Of a stretch of 64,000 nucleotides of DNA, positions 54,918-63,629 are shown piece by piece. The notes below the pieces were generated by a model that worked only from the letters and a program-made list of their open reading frames with translations, made no database searches and was not told the origin of the DNA. The DNA is from Halochromatium glycolicum (lineage in GTDB: Bacteria > Pseudomonadota > Gammaproteobacteria > Chromatiales > Chromatiaceae): contig NZ_NRSJ01000007.1 of NCBI RefSeq assembly GCF_016584085.1, positions 62,001 through 126,000 of the forward strand. Direction: 5' to 3'. Position numbers and translations under genes: made by a program. The stretch's first letter is position 1; each line of letters starts with the position of its first letter.

Positions 54918-55835
54918 ATGGGTAGACGACGCAGACGGGGCCGCGAGGTCAACGGCATCCTGCTATTGGACAAGCCGCTCGGGATCTCATCCAATCATGC
55001 GCTGCAGCGCGTCAAGCGGCTCTATGACGCGCAAAAGGCCGGTCATACTGGCAGCCTTGACCCGCTTGCAACCGGGCTGCTGCCGCTGTGCCTCGGCTAT
55101 ACGACCAAGTTCTCGGGCTTCCTGCTGGACGCGGACAAGCGTTATCGGGTCCGTGTGCGGCTGGGTGAGACCACTGAAACGGCCGATGCCGAGGGTGAGG
55201 TGATCGCGACCGAGCCAATCGGCGACGGGGTCACCGAGGCTGCGGTCAGCGAGGTCATCGCCGGCTTCGTCGGAGAGATCGAGCAGCTTCCACCGATGTA
55301 TTCGGCGGTCAAGCACGACGGCAAGCGGCTCTATAAGCTTGCCCGTGAGGGCAAAGAGGTCGAGCGCACACCGCGTCAGATCAGCATCTACGGCATCGAG
55401 CTGCTCGAATTCAGGCTACCGGATATCGAGCTCTTGGTGCACTGCTCCAAGGGCACCTATGTCCGGACCCTTGCCGAGGACATCGGTAAGCGTCTCGGCT
55501 GCGGCGGGCATGTCGCAGCACTGCGCCGCACCGGCGTCGGACCCTATGTCGAAGGTGACACGGCCTTCGTGACCCTGGCCGAGGTCGAGGCGGCCGCCGA
55601 GTCGGGAGTCGAGGCGATGGACGCGCTGCTGCTCCCACTGGAGTCGACCCTTGGCCACTGTCCAGCGGTGCGGCTGTCGGCGAATGCCGCCTTCTATCTG
55701 AGCCAGGGTCAACCGGTGCTGGTCCCGCAGGCGCCGACCGAAGGGCTGGTGCGCCTCTATGACGTGGGCGATTGTTTCCTCGGGGTTGGGGAGATCCTGG
55801 AAGACGGCCGGGTGCAGCCCAAGCGATTGGTCTGA
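54918..55835 (+). CDS. truB: tRNA pseudouridine(55) synthase, 305 aa
   Basis: TruB makes the universal pseudouridine in the T loop of tRNAs. The catalytic Asp48 is in KAGHTGSLDPLATGLLPLCLG; other signatures are GILLLDKPLGISSNHALQRVKR, YRVRVRLGETTETADAEGEV, QLPPMYSAVKHDGKRLYKLAREG and CSKGTYVRTLAEDIGKRLGCGGHVAALRRT. The C-terminal PUA-like domain ends at VQPKRLV. It follows rbfA by 23 bp. The 224-bp gap to rpsO may hold an rpsO promoter, but I see no strong match. Confidence 0.97.
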   Translation: MGRRRRRGREVNGILLLDKPLGISSNHALQRVKRLYDAQKAGHTGSLDPLATGLLPLCLGYTTKFSGFLLDADKRYRVRVRLGETTETADAEGEVIATEPIGDGVTEAAVSEVIAGFVGEIEQLPPMYSAVKHDGKRLYKLAREGKEVERTPRQISIYGIELLEFRLPDIELLVHCSKGTYVRTLAEDIGKRLGCGGHVAALRRTGVGPYVEGDTAFVTLAEVEAAAESGVEAMDALLLPLESTLGHCPAVRLSANAAFYLSQGQPVLVPQAPTEGLVRLYDVGDCFLGVGEILEDGRVQPKRLV

Positions 55836-56059
55836 ACCGTCACCCGCCGACCGGCTGATCTGGATCTGGCGCGCGGGCAGCTTTGGTTTCAAAGTGATGA
55901 CCGAGGCCGTAGAATCGCGGCCGTCGCGGCTCGCTCCGAGGCGCCGGCGGTCGCGCAAGCCGCTACAGTTCAATGCCTCGACCCTGAAGTCATTGTTGGG
56001 GTTGGGGGCCATCAACAGACGCCGTCTCGAGGCGTCGTGATCGAGTTGGGAGAAGTCCA

Positions 56060-56329
56060 ATGACAATGACCGCAGACGAGAAACGCCAGATTGTCGAAGA
56101 GCACGGGCGCGGCCCGAACGACACCGGGTCGCCCGAGGTGCAGGTCGCATTATTGACCGCCCGGATTAAGCAATTGACCGAGCATTTCACCGAGCACAAG
56201 CAGGACCATCACTCGCGCCGCGGCTTGGTGCGGATGGTCAATTCACGCCGCAAGCTGCTCGACTATCTCAAGGGCAAGGACCTCGATCGGTATCGGGCCT
56301 TGATCCAGAAGCTCGGTCTGCGCCGTTAG
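56060..56329 (+). CDS. rpsO: 30S ribosomal protein S15, 89 aa
   Basis: This is a full-length uS15: [43 protein letters not shown], then [44 protein letters not shown]15 binds the central domain of 16S rRNA and, in E. coli, represses its own mRNA. GGGAG at 56046-56050 precedes the ATG. It lies between truB and pnp as in other gammaproteobacteria. Confidence 0.98.
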   Translation: MTMTADEKRQIVEEHGRGPNDTGSPEVQVALLTARIKQLTEHFTEHKQDHHSRRGLVRMVNSRRKLLDYLKGKDLDRYRALIQKLGLRR

Positions 56330-56400
56330 ATGCACTCCGATCCCGATGGCGGTGCCGGTCGCCGAATGCCGGTGCTGGCCCGCCTCACCCATACGCCTCG

Positions 56401-56441
56401 GTGCGTGCCCGCTGCGACGGTATTCCCGGCGCGGGTCGCAC
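56401..56441 (+). promoter_or_regulatory. Stem-loop in the rpsO-pnp gap, possible RNase III processing site
   Basis: GTGCGTGCCCGC (56401-56412) pairs with GCGGGTCGCAC (56431-56441) with one bulge. A second small stem, CCCC/GGGG, follows directly. In E. coli the pnp leader forms a long stem cut by RNase III, which lets PNPase repress its own translation. Position fits that role here, but function is inferred. Confidence 0.5.
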
Positions 56442-56478
56442 TCCCCCCGTCGTGGGGACCACCCAGAGGACCGTCCTA

Positions 56479-58581
56479 GTGACCCCTATCCGCAAGACCT
56501 TCCAATATGGCGATCAGACGGTAACGCTCGAAACCGGTGAGATCGCCCGCCAGGCCGACGGCGCCGTCATGGTCAATGTCGATGATACCGTCGTGCTCGT
56601 TACCGTGGTCGTCGACAAACGGGCGACCGAGATGAAGGATTTCCTGCCGCTCACGATCGACTATCAGGAGAAGACCTATGCCGCCGGCCGCATCCCCGGC
56701 GGCTTTTTTCGTCGTGAGGGACGGCCGAGCGAATCCGAGATCCTGACCGCGCGGCTGATCGACCGACCCGTACGGCCGCTCTTCGCAAAGGGCTTCGGCC
56801 GCGAGGTGCAGGTGATTGCCACGGTCAAATCGCTGAACCCTGCCGTCAATCCTGAGATGCCGGCGATGATCGGGGCGTCGGCGGCGCTCTCGATCGCAGG
56901 GCTGCCATTCAACGGCCCGATCGGCGCGGCCCGGGTTGGCTATAAGAATGGAGAGTACCTCCTGAATCCCGCAGTCGTCGGACTCAGCCCGGACAGTGAC
57001 CTCGATCTGATCGTCGCCGGCACCGAGAGTGCGGTGCTGATGGTCGAGTCCGAGGCGCGGGGTCTGCCGGAGGATGTGATGCTCGGTGCAGTGATGTTCG
57101 GCCACGAGCAGATGCAGGTCGTGATTCAGACCATCAAGGAGCTCGCCGCTGAGGTCAACAAGACACCGATCCCCTGGGAGCCGCCCGAGGCCGATCCGGA
57201 ACTGACCGCTGCTGTTGCCGATGCCTGTGCTGATCGGCTCGGTGAGGCCTATCGGATCAAGGAGAAGATGGAGCGCTACGCCGCGCTGGATGCGATCCGC
57301 AGTGAGGTCTTCGAGAAGCTCGCGGGCGAGGATTCCCCCTGGCCGCAGCCGAAGGTCTACGGGGCGGTCGAGAAGCTCGAGAAGGAGATCGTGCGCGGCC
57401 GTATCCTGGCCGGCGAAGAGCGTATCGACGGCCGAGACACCCAGACCGTGCGCCCGATCTCGGTGCGCACCGGTGTCCTGCCCCGGACTCACGGCTCCGC
57501 CCTGTTCACCCGTGGCGAGACCCAGGCGATCGTCGTCACGACGCTTGGCACCGAGCGCGACTCGCAGATCATCGACGCCCTCGAGGGCGAGCGCCGCGAG
57601 CCGTTCATGCTGCACTACAACTTCCCGCCGTTCTGCGTCGGCGAGACCGGCCGCGTCGGCAGCCCGAAACGGCGCGAGATCGGCCATGGCCGTCTGGCCA
57701 AACGCGGCGTGCTCGCCTCGATGCCGAGCCTCTCCGAGTTCCCGTACTCGATCCGGGTCGTCTCCGAGATCACCGAGTCCAACGGCTCGAGCTCGATGGC
57801 GAGTGTCTGCGGCACCAGCCTGTCGTTGATGGATGCCGGTGTGCCGATCAAGGCGCCGGTGGCCGGTGTTGCGATGGGGCTGATCAAGGAGGGAGATCAG
57901 TTCGCGGTCCTGACCGACATCATGGGCGACGAGGACCATCTTGGCGATATGGACTTCAAGGTCGCCGGACCGGCCGACGGCGTCAACGCCTTGCAGATGG
58001 ACATCAAGATCGAGGGCATCACCAAGGAGATCATGGAGACCGCCCTGGCGCAGGCAAAGGACGGCCGGCTGCATATCCTTGGCGAGATGAACAAGGTCAT
58101 CGATACCCACCGCGCCGAGATGTCCGAGCATGCCCCGAGGATCATTGAGTTCAAGATCCATCCGGAGAAGATCCGCGACGTGATCGGCAAGGGCGGGGCG
58201 ACCATCCGTGCGCTGACCGAGGAGACCGGCGCGACCATCGACATCAGCGACGACGGCCTGGTCAAGATCTTCTCGGTGCAGAAGAGCGCCGGCGAAGAGG
58301 CCAAGAAGCGCATCCGGCTGATCACCGCCGATGTCGAGGTCGGCAAGGTCTACGAGGGCAAGGTCGCGCGCCTGATGGACTTCGGCGCCTTCGTGACCAT
58401 CCTGCCCGGCCGCGATGGCCTGGTCCATATCAGCCAGATCAGCGACGAGCGCGTCGAGCGGGTCAGCGACAAGCTCAGCGAGGGCGATGTCGTCCGCGTC
58501 AAGGTGCTCGAGGTGGACAAGCAGGGCCGGATCAGGCTCAGCATGAAGGCGGTCGGCAGCGAAGACCTGCCAGAGACCTGA
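56479..58581 (+). CDS. pnp: Polyribonucleotide nucleotidyltransferase (PNPase), 700 aa, GTG start
   Basis: PNPase is the phosphorolytic 3'-5' exoribonuclease of the RNA degradosome. Two RNase PH-like domains are present; the second holds the active site, including [15 protein letters not shown] and the acidic [16 protein letters not shown] segment. A KH domain ([33 protein letters not shown], from about residue 556) and an S1 domain (from about 620) follow. The GTG at 56479 ([19 protein letters not shown]) fits the family and has AGAGGA nine bases upstream; the in-frame upstream extension has no likeness. It is the last gene of the operon. Confidence 0.97.
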   Translation: MTPIRKTFQYGDQTVTLETGEIARQADGAVMVNVDDTVVLVTVVVDKRATEMKDFLPLTIDYQEKTYAAGRIPGGFFRREGRPSESEILTARLIDRPVRPLFAKGFGREVQVIATVKSLNPAVNPEMPAMIGASAALSIAGLPFNGPIGAARVGYKNGEYLLNPAVVGLSPDSDLDLIVAGTESAVLMVESEARGLPEDVMLGAVMFGHEQMQVVIQTIKELAAEVNKTPIPWEPPEADPELTAAVADACADRLGEAYRIKEKMERYAALDAIRSEVFEKLAGEDSPWPQPKVYGAVEKLEKEIVRGRILAGEERIDGRDTQTVRPISVRTGVLPRTHGSALFTRGETQAIVVTTLGTERDSQIIDALEGERREPFMLHYNFPPFCVGETGRVGSPKRREIGHGRLAKRGVLASMPSLSEFPYSIRVVSEITESNGSSSMASVCGTSLSLMDAGVPIKAPVAGVAMGLIKEGDQFAVLTDIMGDEDHLGDMDFKVAGPADGVNALQMDIKIEGITKEIMETALAQAKDGRLHILGEMNKVIDTHRAEMSEHAPRIIEFKIHPEKIRDVIGKGGATIRALTEETGATIDISDDGLVKIFSVQKSAGEEAKKRIRLITADVEVGKVYEGKVARLMDFGAFVTILPGRDGLVHISQISDERVERVSDKLSEGDVVRVKVLEVDKQGRIRLSMKAVGSEDLPET

Positions 58582-58613
58582 AACAGCGCGGATTCTTGGT
58601 CGGGCCGCCTGAG

Positions 58614-58647
58614 GGGGCTCGGCCGAGGGGGCCCCCGGCCGAGCCCC
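58614..58647. other. Perfect 12-bp-arm palindrome after pnp
   Basis: GGGGCTCGGCCG and CGGCCGAGCCCC (58614-58625 and 58636-58647) are exact reverse complements around AGGGGGCCCC, which is itself self-complementary in part. It stands 32 bp after the pnp stop and lacks a T-run. It may be the operon's 3' hairpin. The rest of the gap to 58846 shows nothing I can name. Confidence 0.75.
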
Positions 58648-58846
58648 AGCCGAGGGAGCAGGCCAAGTCAGTGCGCGCCCTCAGCAGCCCGGGGTTTGCA
58701 ATCGGCGAGGCTTGAGCCGCCCCGCGGCTTGGTGGCATTGCCCTTTTCGGCCACATCAACCTTGAATAGGGGGTTGCGGCGCAGCAAGGACCGATCGCCC
58801 ATGAACGGCGGTCGTCTCCTCTGGCAATGACTGCGCCCGTCCGTCG

Positions 58847-59236
58847 TTACTCCTCGCAGGACAGCTCAAAGGCGATCATGCCCTCTTCGAGGTGATCCGA
58901 GAGCATCGGGTGCGCGAGCACATAGGCGGCCGCGCGGATACTGAAATCGCCCCAGGCCTCGTCGACCGCCTCTTCCCATTCGTCGGCACTGAAGTCGCCG
59001 CGTCCGACCCACATCAGCGCGATCAGCTCCGAGCGTTGTCGCTCGGACATCTCGTTGACGATACCCTGGAATTCGGTGACATTGTAGTCGTCGCCGTGGT
59101 CGGCCAACACCTGCATCGCCCAGTCATCGGTCGGGCTGGAGGGGACTTCCGGGAAGACCACCTCTTCCTTGGCCTGGAACTCGCGCGCCAGGTCGATCAA
59201 CGAGCATAGGGTATCCAGCGGGATGTGCAACCGCAC
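58847..59236 (-). CDS. DUF3775 domain protein, 129 aa, GTG start
   Basis: The protein matches DUF3775: LDTLCSLIDLAREFQAKEEVVFPEVPSSPTDDWAMQVLADHGDDYNVTEFQGIVNEMSERQRSELIALMWVGRGDFSADEWEEAV, with the conserved acidic DDW and a C-terminal HPMLSDHLEEGM. The function is unknown. The start is a GTG at 59236, supported by a consensus AGGAGG on the minus strand at 59242-59247, six bases upstream. It is convergent with pnp. Confidence 0.88.
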   Translation of the reverse strand: MRLHIPLDTLCSLIDLAREFQAKEEVVFPEVPSSPTDDWAMQVLADHGDDYNVTEFQGIVNEMSERQRSELIALMWVGRGDFSADEWEEAVDEAWGDFSIRAAAYVLAHPMLSDHLEEGMIAFELSCEE

Positions 59237-59539
59237 CTCGGCCTCCTAGTGCCCCGTGATTCGGGGACTGATTTATCGTCGTCCTCGCAGTGTACTACGC
59301 TCCGTTCCGCCGGGTTCCTGACCCGGAACAAGCAGGGCGGAAACGGGTCGACGCGTGGCGATCAGCGTGGTCCAATCATGGTGAAGGTCAGTCTGGTCGT
59401 GTGGCTTGGTCGTGTGGCTTGACAGGCTCCGTGCGTAAACTTCTGAGACTCGGCCTTGGATATCGGCCGTTACGCTTCACCGGTCAGGCAAACGCTTGGA
59501 GCTTACCCGTGATGCTCGACCGCTACGGTTGTCTCTGGG
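59237..59539. other. 303-bp gap between DUF3775 and the PepSY gene
   Basis: It contains the ribosome site of the DUF3775 gene and a small hairpin CCCCG-TGATT-CGGGG near 59254-59268. I see no credible gene or strong promoter in it; the promoter of the PepSY/two-component operon should lie here. Confidence 0.4.
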
Positions 59540-59932
59540 ATGACGCCTGAGATTGGGCAGTGTCATGAATCGCGCGCCGTCGCGGCGCCTGTCCACAGCG
59601 GACGCCGTGGCTGCAAGCTGCGGCGGCTTGCGCGGCTGCTGATCGTCCTGCTGCCGATGGCGGCGCAAGCCGATGCGCCCGATGCCGAGCTGGCACGGCG
59701 CCTGGTCGAGTCCGGCCGCATCCTGCCGCTCGAGCAATTGCTCGAGCGTGTTCGAGCCATCCGTGCCGGGGTGCTGCTCGAGGCCGAGCTCGAGTACGAA
59801 TCCGATCACCAGACCTATGTCTACGAGATCGAGCTGCTCGATGACGCCGGCCAGGTCTGGGAGCTCGAGCTCGATGCCGAGACCGGCGAGCTGATCGAGC
59901 TGGCCCCGGAGCATTCGCAAGGGTCGCCCTGA
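59540..59932 (+). CDS. PepSY-domain periplasmic protein, 130 aa
   Basis: A basic start and hydrophobic stretch ([19 protein letters not shown]) form a signal peptide with cleavage near residue 45. The rest is one PepSY domain: [60 protein letters not shown]. PepSY proteins next to OmpR-type two-component systems are common in proteobacteria and probably tune the sensor or an enzyme in the periplasm. Its stop overlaps the response-regulator start (TGATG), so they are coupled. The start could lie further in, since the first 25 residues precede the signal core. Confidence 0.85.
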   Translation: MTPEIGQCHESRAVAAPVHSGRRGCKLRRLARLLIVLLPMAAQADAPDAELARRLVESGRILPLEQLLERVRAIRAGVLLEAELEYESDHQTYVYEIELLDDAGQVWELELDAETGELIELAPEHSQGSP

Positions 59933-60597
59933 TGCGTCTGTTGCTGATCGAGGACGATCGCGCGTTGGGCAGCGGCCTGCGTCGCGACCTCACCGCAGCC
60001 GGCTTTGCGGTCGATTGGGCGATGGATGGGCTGGAGGGCGGCTTCCTCGGGCAGGATCAGGCCTATGACGCGATCGTGCTCGATCTCGGGCTGCCGAAAC
60101 GGCCGGGCCTGGAAGTTCTGCGCGAGTGGCGCAGTAACGGGCTGCGCACCCCAGTGCTGATCCTGACCGCGCGCGATGCCTGGCACGAGCGCGTCGACGG
60201 CCTCAAGGCCGGTGCTGATGACTACCTTGGGAAGCCCTTCCATCTGCAGGAGTTGCTGGCCCGACTGCAGGCACTGCTGAGGCGGGCCGCCGGGCAAGCC
60301 GAGGCGCGTCTGCAGGTGGCCGGCCTGCAGCTCGATGAGGGGCGTCAGCAGGTGGTGCTGCCGGATGGCAGCCGCCTGGAGCTGACCGGCACCGAGTTCA
60401 GACTGCTGCGCTACTTCATGCGCCATCCCGATCAGGTCCTCTCGAAGGAGCGCCTGCATGCGCACGTCTACGACCAGCACGCCGAGCACGGTAGCAATCT
60501 GATCGAGGTCTATGTACGGCGCCTGCGCGAGAAGATCGGCCGCGAGCGGCTGCGAACGCAGCGTGGTCAGGGCTATGTATTTCCCTCGCAGCCCTAG
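59932..60597 (+). CDS. OmpR/PhoB-family response regulator, 221 aa
   Basis: The receiver domain has the acidic pair in [10 protein letters not shown], the phospho-acceptor Asp51 in [13 protein letters not shown], and Lys101 in [17 protein letters not shown]. The C-terminal winged helix has [32 protein letters not shown] and [28 protein letters not shown]. The RPGLEV variant and neighbours resemble the PhoP/QseB/TctD group. The histidine kinase follows 239 bp later, an unusually long gap for such a pair. Confidence 0.95.
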   Translation: MRLLLIEDDRALGSGLRRDLTAAGFAVDWAMDGLEGGFLGQDQAYDAIVLDLGLPKRPGLEVLREWRSNGLRTPVLILTARDAWHERVDGLKAGADDYLGKPFHLQELLARLQALLRRAAGQAEARLQVAGLQLDEGRQQVVLPDGSRLELTGTEFRLLRYFMRHPDQVLSKERLHAHVYDQHAEHGSNLIEVYVRRLREKIGRERLRTQRGQGYVFPSQP

Positions 60598-60615
60598 CCT
60601 GCTCGAGAGCGCCAA

Positions 60616-60840
60616 ATGCTTGCGGATCAGCCGAATGTCGTGTGCAGCGCAGCATCAGGGCGCGTCGGTCTGAGGCGCAGCCGCGCTGGCGTCCTGAACC
60701 CGGATCGGACGGCGACGGCCGCCGCTGGGGGCGTCGGGCAGCCGTTCATGGCCTCGGTTCAGCGCCCTGTGCCGGATGCCGGCAGCGGTCTCGCGAGGGC
60801 GATTGCGACCGCGCTCGAGCGCCGCGAGCGCCGGCGATGA
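60616..60840 (+). CDS. Possible small gene between response regulator and kinase, 74 aa
   Basis: This frame starts 18 bp after the response-regulator stop and its TGA overlaps the kinase ATG (ATGA). That would neatly couple the three genes and explain the 239-bp gap. The product (MLADQPNVVCSAASGRVG and so on, ending ALERRERRR) is Ala/Arg-rich, has no family likeness, and could be a chance frame in high-GC DNA. No clear ribosome site precedes it. Confidence 0.25.
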   Translation: MLADQPNVVCSAASGRVGLRRSRAGVLNPDRTATAAAGGVGQPFMASVQRPVPDAGSGLARAIATALERRERRR

Positions 60841-62318
60841 GATCGCTCGAAGCGCGGCTGCATCTGGGCCTGGGCATCAGCCTGACGTTGGTGATCGCTG
60901 CTGCATGGTGGCTCGGCCATGCCGCGCTGCACCGCAGCACCGAGGCCTATGTGCTGTCACGACTGCAGCACGATGCCGAGGCCTTGCTCGGCACCCTGTC
61001 GCAGGGCGATCCGGCGGCCCCTTCGTCCTCCGGGGCTCGCCCTTCGCCAGATGCGCTCGGGCCCATCTATCGGCAACCGTTCTCCGGCCATTATTACGAG
61101 GTCATTGGCGCCGAGGGCTCGCGCCGCCTGTCACGCTCGCTCTGGGACCAGCGCCTGGCCGCCGAGCCGCTGCCGGCGGGCCGCGTGATCGACTGGGAGA
61201 CCCGCGGTCCGCTCGGCCAGCGCCTTCTGGTGCGCAGCGCCGGCTATCGGATCGGCGAGGCGACGGTGACGATCGCCGTCGCCGAGGATCTGAATCCGCT
61301 GTTGGCCGAGCTGCAGGCCTTCGAGCATCTGTTTGCGGTGCTCGCCATCGGCGGGCTCGTGCTCATGCTCTTGGTGCAACGGCTGATCGTGCGGCGGGCG
61401 CTGCGCCGACTGCAGCCCATCTACCGCGACATCGAGGCGCTGGAGCGCGGCACCGCCGAGGCCATCACCGAAGCCGTGCCACTCGAGATCCTGCCGCTGG
61501 TGCGCAAGTTCAATGCGCTGCTCGCCGTCTACGGCCAGCGCCTGGAGCGCTCGCGCAACGCCGCCGGCAACCTGGCGCACGCGCTCAAGACGCCGCTCAA
61601 CCTACTGCTGCAGCAGCTCGAGCGCCTCGATGAACCGCCCGACCCGGCGCAGCACCAGCGCTGTATCGAACCGCAGCGCCAGCGTTGCATCGAACAGGTG
61701 CAGCGCGTGCAGGCGCTGGTCGAGCGCGAGCTGAAGCGCTCGCGCATCGCCGGCGGTGTCACCCCAGGCTCGACCTTCGATGCCAGCGCCGATCTGCCGG
61801 TGCTGATCGAGCTGTTCGAGCGCATGCACGCGGACAAGGGCTTGACCGTCCGTTGCGACAACGCCCTGACGAGACCATTGATGGTCGATCGCGAGGACAT
61901 GCTCGAGCTGATCGGCAACCTGCTCGACAACGCCTGCAAATGGGCCGACAGCCAGGTGCGCTGCCGGCTCGAGCCCATTGCTCAGACCAGTGCCCAGACC
62001 AGTGCCGAGGGCGTCCGCCTCTTGGTCGACGACGATGGACCGGGCTGCAGCGAGGCCGAGCTCGCCGCGATCGGTGCGCGCGGGGTGCGGGTCGACGAGC
62101 GCGTCGACGGCCACGGCCTCGGCCTCTCGATCGTGCGCGAGATCCTCGATCTCTACCACGGACGGCTCATGCTCGGGCGCTCGCCCAGCCTCGGCGGCTT
62201 TCGTGCCAGCGTTGAGCTGCCGCTCGCGCCGCCTGCCGATTCGGCTGCTATTCCGGCCCATGCGGCATCGGCAATCGCGTCGGCCTCCGCAGCGAAGGCT
62301 CGCTCCAGCGCCTCATAG
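60837..62318 (+). CDS. Sensor histidine kinase, 493 aa
   Basis: Two membrane segments (LGISLTLVIAAAWWLGHAAL near residue 12 and LFAVLAIGGLVLMLLVQRLIV near 165) flank a periplasmic sensor of about 130 residues. The dimerisation/phosphotransfer helix has His248 in NLAHALKTPLNLL. The ATPase domain has N box ELIGNLLDNACKWA, G1 VDDDGPGC and G2 DGHGLGLSIVREI. The architecture matches PhoQ-type kinases. The start MRSLEARLHL at 60837 is used; the frame extends to 60642 without likeness. With the upstream regulator and PepSY protein it forms one sensory unit; the signal is unknown. Confidence 0.93.
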   Translation: MRSLEARLHLGLGISLTLVIAAAWWLGHAALHRSTEAYVLSRLQHDAEALLGTLSQGDPAAPSSSGARPSPDALGPIYRQPFSGHYYEVIGAEGSRRLSRSLWDQRLAAEPLPAGRVIDWETRGPLGQRLLVRSAGYRIGEATVTIAVAEDLNPLLAELQAFEHLFAVLAIGGLVLMLLVQRLIVRRALRRLQPIYRDIEALERGTAEAITEAVPLEILPLVRKFNALLAVYGQRLERSRNAAGNLAHALKTPLNLLLQQLERLDEPPDPAQHQRCIEPQRQRCIEQVQRVQALVERELKRSRIAGGVTPGSTFDASADLPVLIELFERMHADKGLTVRCDNALTRPLMVDREDMLELIGNLLDNACKWADSQVRCRLEPIAQTSAQTSAEGVRLLVDDDGPGCSEAELAAIGARGVRVDERVDGHGLGLSIVREILDLYHGRLMLGRSPSLGGFRASVELPLAPPADSAAIPAHAASAIASASAAKARSSAS

Positions 62319-62348
62319 GGCACTGGCGGTTCGCCCGGCCGGTCTGGC

Positions 62349-62672
62349 TCAAGGCGACGCCAGCTTGAGGCCGATGATGCCGACGAGGATCAGGCTGACG
62401 AAGAAGAACCGCGCCAACGTCGCCGGCTCGCTGAAGACCAGAAGGCCGATCACGAATGCGCCGACAGCGCCGATGCCCGTCCAGACCGCATAGGCCGTGC
62501 CCATCGGGATGGTGCGCTGGGCGATCAGCAGCATGGTCCCGCTGCCGATCATCGATGCCAGGCTGAACCCCAGCCAGCCCCACCGCAGATCCTGGTCGGA
62601 GAAACCGAGCTTCAGCCCGAGCGGCCAGCCCCATTCGAAGATCCCAGCGATGATCAGCGCAGTCCAGGCCAT
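62349..62672 (-). CDS. Small multidrug resistance (SMR) family exporter, SugE/Gdx-like, 107 aa
   Basis: Four membrane helices and the SMR pattern are clear: MAWTALIIAGIFEWGWPLGLKLG with the conserved membrane Glu13 in the GIFEWGWPLGLK segment, GTMLLIAQRTIPMGTAYAVWTGIGAVGAF and a final helix. The G(I/L)xExxWPxGLK form and YAVWTGIGAVG are closer to SugE/Gdx guanidinium exporters than to EmrE. It is convergent with the kinase gene. I looked upstream for a guanidine riboswitch and could not identify one. Confidence 0.92.
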   Translation of the reverse strand: MAWTALIIAGIFEWGWPLGLKLGFSDQDLRWGWLGFSLASMIGSGTMLLIAQRTIPMGTAYAVWTGIGAVGAFVIGLLVFSEPATLARFFFVSLILVGIIGLKLASP

Positions 62673-62843
62673 CTCGGTCGAGTCCTCTCAGCCAGGGGGT
62701 GTTCCCGATCAGGTTTGCTTTCAGCTTGGTTTCAGGTCCGCCCGGTAGGCTCTCGCCATTCCTGTTCATTGCGAGTGCCGTGCCGTCGACGCGCAGCGTT
62801 CCTGCGGCCGCCACGCACTCGCCGAGACCGAGCGAGATGCTGC

Positions 62844-63629
62844 ATGTCCGAGCAACCTGAGACAACCCACCAGGCAGACGCCATTCATGTCTGGGATGCC
62901 GTCGTCCGTGTCTTCCACTGGAGCCTCGCAGTCGGCTTCTTCGTCGCCTATCTCAGCGAGGAAGTGATGTGGCTGCACGTCTGGACCGGCTATCTAGTCG
63001 GCGTGGTGATCCTGATGCGCATCGTCTGGGGCTTCATCGGGCCCCAGCACGCGCGGTTCAGCGACTTCGCGTTCCCTCCCAAGGCCGTCCTAGCCTATCT
63101 CGTCGACCTCCTCCGCTTCAAAGCGATTCGTCATCTCGGCCATAGCCCGGCCGGTTCGGTGATGGTCTGGGCGTTACTCGCCGGCGTCCTCGCGATCGTC
63201 GGCTCCGGACTCGTCCTCTACGCACTGGAGGAGGATGCCGGTCCGCTCGCCGGTTTCGTCAGCACCGAACCGGCCGGGGAATCGCTGCCTGGGGAATCGC
63301 TGGTGGACCCGCTTGGGGAACCCCTTAGGAAGACGGCCGCGCAGGACGCTCCGCGCTTTGCCCTGATCGCGCCGGCGCAGGCCGACGAGCACGGCGACGA
63401 GCGGGAGGATCACGACGCGTACCGTTGGGCGGACTCTGGCGAGCGCGAGGAGCACGAGGAGCATGAGGGCAGCGAGGAATTCTGGGAGGAGCTGCACGAG
63501 GTGCTGGCCAATCTGGTCTTGGCACTGGTGGTGCTGCACATCGGCGGTGTCGTCTTCGCGAGCCTCGTGACGCGCGAGAACCTGCCGCGCAGCATGGTGA
63601 CCGGCCGTAAGCGACCGCTGGACCAATGA
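62844..63629 (+). CDS. Cytochrome b561-type membrane protein with acidic His-rich linker, 261 aa
   Basis: The N-terminal WDAVVRVFHWSLAVGFFVAYLSEE, LHVWTGYLVGVVILMRIVWGFIGPQHARF and HSPAGSVMVWALLAGVLAIVGSGLVLY segments match bacterial di-heme cytochrome b561. The candidate ligands are His25, His45, His100 and His218 or His232. Between the third and fourth helices is an insertion of about 85 residues (129-212) rich in Asp, Glu and His (DEHGDEREDHD, EREEHEEHEGSEE), possibly metal-binding. Such proteins pass electrons between quinols and periplasmic partners. The next gene overlaps its stop. Confidence 0.87.
   Translation: MSEQPETTHQADAIHVWDAVVRVFHWSLAVGFFVAYLSEEVMWLHVWTGYLVGVVILMRIVWGFIGPQHARFSDFAFPPKAVLAYLVDLLRFKAIRHLGHSPAGSVMVWALLAGVLAIVGSGLVLYALEEDAGPLAGFVSTEPAGESLPGESLVDPLGEPLRKTAAQDAPRFALIAPAQADEHGDEREDHDAYRWADSGEREEHEEHEGSEEFWEELHEVLANLVLALVVLHIGGVVFASLVTRENLPRSMVTGRKRPLDQ

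Noticed and set aside
62673..62760. TPP- or guanidine-riboswitch-like bases upstream of the SMR gene (CCTGATC and GGCTGAGAG on the minus strand)
   Set aside because: The two motifs are in the wrong order for a TPP riboswitch. No pair of ACGR hairpin loops for the guanidine-II class is present.
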